This document shows positions 13,201 to 22,200 of a stretch of DNA of 64,000 bases, one piece after another (positions within the stretch are counted from its first letter, which is position 1; the number at the start of each line of letters is the position of its first letter). The notes below the pieces were generated by a model. It had not been told where the DNA came from. It was given only the letters and a program-made list of their open reading frames with translations, and ran no database searches. This stretch comes from Antedon bifida (Eukaryota > Echinodermata > Crinoidea > Comatulida > Antedonidae). The position numbers and the translations under genes were made by a program. Location: positions 21,699,409-21,763,408 of the forward strand of contig OY727093.1 of the NCBI GenBank assembly GCA_963402885.1, written 5' to 3'.

Positions 13201-16200
13201 TTACTCAATTTCACTGGTTTTAAGTACAACAATGCATCATCTACAAAATTTTAACAATGATTTGCTCCTACTGTGTTGTAGATATGAATTCATGTACACA
13301 TTTGTTATGAAGTCATCTGAATTAAAAAATTATGCTTTTTTTCTCTATCGTCATAATGACATTCAACAGAGCGCGTCTCGCTTATCTGTGCCCGATCTTC
13401 TCTGACTTTAAAAATTAGTTTTTTCATCTCTTTTATCAAATTTGAAAGAGCATGCACCGCGCTACGTGTCCAATTTTCTTCCAAATCTTATATCTTTTTT
13501 GCTCAAATCATTATCTTCCGAAATTGTCATCTTCATGTTTGATTTTGATAACGTCATCATACCAAAAAATTGTGGGTCTTGTAATTTCACCTATATGCTA
13601 CACTGTATATAGATATGCTGTATTATTCTATGAAAAATAGTAGGCACAATTCAGCACTACACCTATGTATCAACTTTTTGCGCTCAATTTTAATGTATGT
13701 GCATGTTGCGTTGCATTTTTTTTGTGTGTTATGTAGGTTCAACCCACTTTTCTTTCCTCATCAGTAAAAATGTTAATTTACAATGCATTGCACTTGATAT
13801 TAATGTAATAGTATAACGCAAATACAACTGACATTTAACTTTCAATTAATATTAATAATTATCAACTCTCCCACTATTGCACTTTTAAATACAATAGTAA
13901 GAAAACAAAAACAAACAAAACATTTTCCCTTTTCCCTCTATTTTATTCGGAGTGGAGTTGTGGCTTGGTGGTTATGATGCTTGGCTACAAATCCAAGGGT
14001 CCTGGGTTCAAGTCCTGTCATATGTCAGGATTTTTTTCTAATGACAATTTGCAACTCCACTCCCAAAGACTAGTGTAATAAGTCTTTGTTTATGTAGGGC
14101 ATCTTGTGTATATGTTTGTCTTGTGAACAGGATTGCCACCTTTGAGAAGGTTATCCTTGGCAATTTGCCTAAAATGAGAATTACAAAAAAATATATATAA
14201 ACTTTTACTTAAAAATTAATGTATATATTTAAAGATGTATTGTCCCTTTGACTAATCCCAAAAAAATAAAAAATAAAAGATTTCGAAAAAAGGTGGGTCA
14301 TTTTGAAGTATCATAATAGTTATTAACTATCACCAAAAATTTGTCGAAAAAAAAAAATCATTTAACTGAAATACAGACGTTTTTTTGTTAAAAAAATAAC
14401 TTTGACTTCCAGTCAAAGTTTTCGATCAAAACATATCCCATAATGAAACGCGCTTGTTTGGCTACTCTGTATGCATAATCATAAAACTTCCTCACGATCT
14501 GTGTGAAAATACCTTCTCAACCGTGACGAGTTGTAAACAATCCTAATTAGCATATGCATAATGTGTACTCACGGTTTGAAATCTTTGTTTACTTTCGCTC
14601 GCGACGATTTTCCAGAAGAAATGTAATCAAACTAATTTACCTGTTAATTACGTATACTTGTTGTTTTTGGCTCGAATTTTCGACTTAAAGTGAATAACTT
14701 TAATATTACTTTGATATGGCCAATTTAAATTTAGAATATTTTGACCTTCATTTTTTTGTGTTTCAAGGGACAATACATCTTTAAGTATATTTGTTACAAA
14801 ATTTGTTTAAATCATCTTGAAACTTTTTTTTCTTTTGTTTTCTACCTCTTAACGTTTTCTTTCTCTTTCAAGAAATCACAAAATTGTTATATTTTACTTA
14901 AATCTAAATATCAATTTTATAAACGTTAATGTTATACCTAAGTGCTAAATTGTTACGGTCCATATCTGACCACATTTTATTTGCCTTTTCTTTGTATATT
15001 AAAACTCACTATTGATTATAACTTCTAACTCAGCAGTAAACATTACCCATGGACATTTTTTCACAAGACCAAGTCTATGACTGACTTTACTTTTATAAAT
15101 ACAAAAAGTTAAAATGGAAAATATTTCATTAATTTTGACATAATATTTTCCAAGTACAAATTTCTCCCATGTAATTTCCTGAAAACACGTTTCCAACATG
15201 GCGCAACATTTTATTCAGCAATTATTTTACTCCTTTGCATGTAAATAACATATGCTTCTCATATTCTCCTCATTACAATATTCACAAGAATTGAAGTTGG
15301 ACAAATTCCATAATTTTAGCTTAAAATTTTAAAAGGCCACCCTTTTTATGTGTAACAAACACTTAACTTTGTTTTTCCAACAAAGATTCCAGTCTATTAA
15401 ACAATTATAAAGTTGGTTTTCCCATTTATCTTGTGCAATGCATGTTACGTTAGTTATTACATTCTTTGTGTACAAAATATGCAAAGCCGTCTATGCATCT
15501 ATGGTTAATGCCCAGTTCTATAACAACCTCTGATGTTTTCTAGAAAAACTTGATGCAGAGTCTTCCTTGTACTGTAATAGTTACTAGGTTGCCAGATGGT
15601 CCGGCTAATACTGTCATTTTGCCTGCAGATAGGAAACCATATTGACATGGTTAGGAGTATACTATCGGAAGTGTTTTCTGTTAGAAAAGGGTTGTGGAAG
15701 ATAAAATAATTATATTTTGCCATGGCTCCATAAACACATTAATTATGAAATTTTTTTAGGATGGACAGTAGTTACAATGGCAGCTGTTGGTCTTGGTGTA
15801 GATGACAACAAATCCAAACTTAATGATGTGGATTGTTTGCTAGTATCAAGACTTGTCAATGGTTTTGATCCGTTAGTGCTTAAAATTCCAGTTAAAGTAA
15901 GTACATTTGCAGTACTAATTTTCTTGTAAAATTCTTAATAATTGTTATGGAAGCAAGTTAGACTAAAGAATTGGAAAAAGTTTTCTGTTTGACATCGCCA
16001 ATCTTGTTTTGAATACATTAGCCTCACACACTGGGACTTCTTTCTGGGAGGCTGAACAAACAAGATATTTTTTTTAAATTTTAATTTGTGCGAACTAATT
16101 TTGTGCCAAGACGATTAGATTTAAACAGACGATAATCGTGTAACTTCATTCTGTGGTGTAGTTTTGCATCAGAGAGTTATTAAAAATGTTCACTATACTC

Positions 16201-19200
16201 TTGCAAAATAATTTTCTTGGGAGTGTGTCGAACCCACAACCTCCCAGCCTGGCTAGGGTTTGATTCGAGCCCAAGGAAGCAGCAGGATAATAACTGCGTT
16301 GTAAAGTAGCTTTGCATGTTAAAAAATATTTACTTATCCGTACAAATCTGACATTTGTAGAATGATGATGATAGTAAACTGCTTAGTGAAATTGTTGCAG
16401 AGTTACAAGCAATCATTTCTAAAAGTGTTGCTAGTGCAAAAGAATTGGATAAGAAATCTTGGTGGATATCCAGACAAGGCCTTGACCAACGTATGAAGGT
16501 AACTGTTTAGTTGTTTTTTTCACAGAAGTATAACTTTAGCTTAGCTTTATTTTCTACCAGGTAAATTATTTGTTTTGTTGCTTTTTAAACATTTATTAAG
16601 TTTAAATGGAATTTTCGTTTTTTAAATTATGAACATTTGTATTTTGTAGAATTTAATGGTAGAAATGGAAGATGAACTTTTGAATTGTTGGAAGGGAATA
16701 TTTATTGGACAACCTAATAATACAGATACAGCTTTGAAATTATCAGTTGCAGCTAAGAAACTTCAACAGAAAATATGTTTGAAGCATAAAATCAGCTTAC
16801 ATGCATGTCAGGTACATTTTTTTTTTAGAATGTTAGATGCATACATTTTGTTTCAAAATAAAATTAAATTTCAAAAGCTCAGATTTGTTCCTTAATAAAA
16901 AATAAAATGGTAAAATTGAAAAATACAATAGATTTTGTGGTAAAAAGTAAAAAGTTTTATACGTATTATGTGAGTTCCGTACTACTACTGTATTAAGAGT
17001 AAGTGGAAAGCTTCACAATCATAAAAATACAAATTCCTTATCACCCAGAACTTAACGATATGCCAATAGTGCTATTCCTTCCACGCCAAACTTCTTAATG
17101 ATTCCCGTTTTTTACACTCATCTTGTGCAATTTCTCTTTGCGAGTTTCTCATTTTCCATTTTATAATTGTATATACAGTAAATCCCTTCAATTACGTACG
17201 GCACGGGCCTGTTGGTGTTCATAATTAAAAATATTCGTAAAATTGAGGTTATAGATTTAAGCTATATACACCGTATCCCATAAGCATCATAGACGGGTCA
17301 AAGTTTTAGGCCTAAAAAACAGCCATAAATGCAGTGTACGGTACATGATATGTCAACTAAACATATTAAATGTATAGCGATAATGAAACGAAAATAATAA
17401 AGTATAATACAACAATATAAATAAAACTGAAAGTTGCATGTAGGCTTGACTAAGTATTGCACTTAGTATTATGAATATATTTACGTACGTATTTCATCAT
17501 GACATCATATATGTGTGTTCATAAAATTGAGAATTCGTTAAATAGAGGTTTGTAATTAAGGGTTTTTACTGTAATATTTTGATACAAATTTTTACGATAT
17601 TTCTTATTTGTATTTTCATATGCATGTTAATATTGTTTTAATTCAGGCTAGTGCTGCAATCACAATATTTTTGAATAAATAAATACAAAATTGTTATGAA
17701 TTTTATATGATAAATATGAGAAGGTGGAAACTATACTTCAGTTAATGTTTTACCAGAAACATTGTCTACACTGCAGTAATGTTAATTCAGTCACTATTAA
17801 CTGAATAATACAATTTCTGATAGCCGTAGAGACAACTCGTAATGGCGAATGGCTTTAGTTTTAAGTTGTGTGTGCCTGCCTGAATTTAGTAACTAAAAAT
17901 ACTGGCACTTGTCTACCTCATTCTGATACTGTAAAACAAATCTTTCAGATGTTACTACAATGTACACCCAGCCTAAGCTTCCAACAGCTGACATCTATAT
18001 TATCTAGTGTGGCAGGATTAGAACGAGGAACTGACGAACTGCTTGCTGCTTTAGAGCTAGTCAGAAACCTGACAAAGACACTTGAAAAAGACTTAAAAGA
18101 AACTAAAAATCAAACTGTAATTCTTGTTCTTGATAAAGTAAGTGCTATATAAGTTTTGGAGGTAATACACTGTGTTCTAGACACTGTATGTATGTTAGAT
18201 AATGTATAATAGCAAAAATCTGATATTTGTATTATGTATTTATACTGGGTGACCTCTTTAGTCAAGACTGGTCTCCCAGAAGACCCAGTTATCAGTGGCT
18301 GTGATATACTAGTACACCGGGGTAACCCCTACTCGTCGCGAAAGATGTGATAGGTTCTTTAAAGTGCACATGAGCTAAATGTGTATACTGGACCTACGGT
18401 TTATAGTCCTTATCCAGAACCATGGAGCAAGTGAGCCTCGAATTACGGTACAGCCTACTGATAAATTACCCAACACATCAATGAGCTTCATAATAATAAT
18501 AATTATAATAATTATAATTATAACTATAATAATAATAATAATAATAATATATAGATACACATATTTATTATTATTGTTAATATTATATCTTATCTTATAG
18601 CATCTTCAACAACTACCTTGGGAGAATATATCAACAGCAAGATCACAAGCAATGTGTCGTATTCCCAGCTTAGATTTTTTGGCTTGCCATCTAAAAGATA
18701 TGGAACTTGCATCTAGTATTCTTCACCAAGGCATTAATGTTGATGATACATACTATGTCTTAAATCCAAGAAATGATTTGGATAACACACAGTTAATGTT
18801 TCAAAAATGGTTCAGCAAGTAAGTGTTTCCAAAAACAGGGTTTTTTAAATTAGTATTATATTATTATTATTAACTACTGTAACATCGTGTGGGACAGATA
18901 CAATAAAAATCAAGTGCTTCAAAAAAGGGCAGCAAAAATAATCACAAAAAAAAAGAAAGTATGATTCGGCCACAGAGGCAATTCAAATGGAAAAATATTG
19001 AATATAAACTTACCTACGAACGAAAAAGTCTTAATGTATAGAATAACAAATGACTTAACTCCGACCTATCTATTAAATAAATCCTTATATGATACAAGAT
19101 CTAAAAACGATGTGTGTCTATTTAAACCAAATACAGAATATGAACGAAATTGATATAAACACAAAAAATGCTCTTTCCCTAAACAATTGTATTGTGTGAA

Positions 19201-22200
19201 TATTAATCTAGGGTGTGCCTCAGAAAGTGATAATGTGCATGTACATTTTGAATAGGAGGGCAAGAAATAGATGAGCGGGACATGCACATTTAACTCTGTC
19301 AATCAGTCGGCAATTTAAAACATTTCAATGATAAAATATGAATTGGTAATTTATAGAAATAAGATGTAAGGTATTTGAATAATAAAACTACAGCTGCTTA
19401 CGGACTTGAAATCAACACAAAAAAATGTGCACATGGTGGTGGTAGTCGAAATTAGATTATATGTGCAAGTAAATGGGTCATTTCATGCCAACTCAACAAA
19501 TGGGATGGCTGGGTACCATCTCGGATTTCCTTGAAAATGAAACTCACATATAAAAGGCAACTATATGTCTCACGAACACACCAACAATTTCAGTTGCCAA
19601 TTCCAAGTCGTTTAACAGTTATGGCCATTTGAAAATGTGTCGTCTATGGAATTTTTGGTCTTAATAAATTATATTTTATTAAAGTTGCATTTTTATTTAG
19701 CCATATTTTTTAAACTAATAAAGATATTAAGCTAAATATTGATACACTGACATAATTTTGGTCATAAACAAAAAATATGAAAAAAAATAGCTGTATCTCA
19801 ATTAATTTAATTTAAGATTTTGGTCCCTAGGCACTCCAATTTTATTTTGGCAATTTTTACCACTTATTTAAATATGAAAATACATTTTTCAATTATTTTT
19901 TTTTTTTATAAATAATAATATATTGTGCCAAATTCTTCCATATAAAAAAGTTCATAATATTTAAAAAATCAAAGTCAAAATGTCACTTGTCATCAGCATT
20001 TTGACCTTTGCCCTTGTGGGCAATTAATCCCAAAGTTGAAACTCATAAGTTCATCAATGCATGATTCAGCTATGTTCTAAACACCAGTTTGGTGTCTTTA
20101 TTCCTTCATGTCCAAAGATGACTATGAAATGAAGGCATTTTGTGTATTTGTAGCAATTTCAATGTAAAACATGATAAGTTCATAATTTCAGACTCTCCTA
20201 GAGTTTTTAATACATTTTATGTAAGACAATTTTTGGTCCTGAATCTATTTCTGCAGCCATTAAAGTAACAAAACGGATAGTTTAAAAAATATACATGGCC
20301 AAAATGGCTCGAACACATAATTAGTGTGTACGCGCATGCAACAAGCAATAATATGCAAAAGGTTAAAACAGTGTTTAGTCTCAGAAGCTGGTCAACCGTA
20401 TCGAATGGTCGCGTCGTTGAAGTTTTAATTAATTACACCTATCCTTTTAACCGAATGATTTACGTAAATCACGGTTTGGCTCAATGAGTAAAATCCACCC
20501 CTATCGTTTTTGTCACCCCACAAAGTATACATTCAACATGGTTTCCTGCTATTAACAAAAAAATGCCCCCAAACTTTTTATAGAGAACTTTTGTGTAGTT
20601 GGCCTCTCTACTATTAAGTATTTAATGAGTTACAACCGAAAATAGAGTACCTGTCTCTTACTTAAATAGCGCCCTTAACAATTTTACTAAACATTATTAA
20701 ATCCCTGCTACAAGTACCCAAACTTAATCGTTAATAACTTATGTTTGCCTTTTCACAAACATATGTAGTTTACACATTATTTCTAGTATATATTAGGTCA
20801 GTTTTTTGCATATCTGGAAAAAAAAATAGTTATGGCTTCTTGCCTTAATTAACATAATAAATATCGTATATCACAGATTTTGCTGATTTTTTTGCTAAAA
20901 TTCTATATTTTTGCTTTAAAAAAGTTATTTCATTTCAATAAAGTTAAAATAAAAATATTTTATTGAATAGATAATGTAATCAACATTAATGTCAACAAAA
21001 TACATCAAATATTTATTAAGTTATGAACAATAAAGTGCATCACTATAAAATAGCGGCCATTTTTGCTGCCATCTTGGATTTCAAGGTGGCCGCAGTAAAT
21101 TTGCAATGGCACACCTCATGGTTATTGTGTCCTAAGGGTATTAGCTAACAAAAAAAGTTGTTGTGCTGAGTGTGTAAAAACATGGCAATGGGAGATCTCT
21201 AAACAAGCTATTGGACCTCCGCTTATTAGTAGTAGTATGTTCGAGTTCGAATCCGCCATATCTGTACATAATAAGTATCACCGCTTAAAGCAAAAAAATC
21301 TGTATACACTTATGTCCATTTGAATATCGCTTGTTGCAGTATGTTCACATTAATTATGCGCGCTTTTTTGCCACGTATGTCTTTTAAACTGTTCATTCAG
21401 TTACGGTAATGGCTGCAGAAAATAATAATTTTTGTTGTGTGGTTGATTTGTTACTTTTGTAATTAAATTGTGGTCTAGTTTTGATTTTTTTGCTTGAAGC
21501 GGTGATAAATATTATTTACACATTTCGCAGATTCAAACTTTAATGTACTAAGCATTTATATCAATGGCCACATCATTTTACTCACTGAGCTATCCATGAT
21601 TTACGAATCATTATGTTTCAAGGATAGGTGTAATTAATTAAAACTTAAACGACGCGATCACCATTTTAATTTGTAGATTCGTTGCGGTACACAACAGAGG
21701 ATGTTGCATAGTTGATACATGATGTAACAACTCGCAAAACATGGCCGCTGACACGTCAAAGTAAAGTTATATAGCTTATCGTGTGAGCACTTCCATTCAG
21801 AGGTTTCGGCGTAAAATTACGCGAAATTTATTAGCATTAATAAATAGATAGGTTTTTTTTCTCATTTCTATGTATAACTTTGTCCACTTTGTTTGGTAGT
21901 TGTGATACTGTAGTTGTGACTGAGCCTCTGTTTTAAAATAAAGATTTTATTGTTGTTATTAGATTATTAACAGCTAAATCTTTTTACTAAACATATGTTT
22001 CTTTTTTAAATATGTTTTTATTTACTTAGCGATCTATCTTGGAATGGAGTAGTTGGTCGTGGTCCGAACAAGGATGAGTATTCTTCTGGATTGACTGAAC
22101 ATGATTTATTCATGTAAGTTGTATATATTTATATTATATATGTAAGTTTTTTTATTTAGAGATTTTTTAATATTGTTCTTGCATAAATATATTTGAATAG

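Larger units (their letters stand above)
13148..15759 (+). other. separase intron, mostly repeats
   Basis: This intron contains a diverged repeat (about 13280-13640) that is related in reverse to sequence near 24170-24380. It also holds a tRNA-derived SINE, a family C MITE and an antisense LINE remnant, each listed separately. I see no additional exon. Confidence 0.6.

Noticed and set aside
13950-14030. A genuine tRNA gene
   Set aside because: A and B boxes are present, but the cloverleaf ends do not pair as in a tRNA, and a SINE body with an A-rich tail follows.
16195-16290. A second tRNA-derived SINE on the minus strand
   Set aside because: A B-box-like GGTTCGACAC exists, but no convincing A box or tail could be found.
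18375-18600. Reading frames with long Ile runs on both strands
   Set aside because: They are produced by the AAT/ATT microsatellite before a separase splice acceptor.
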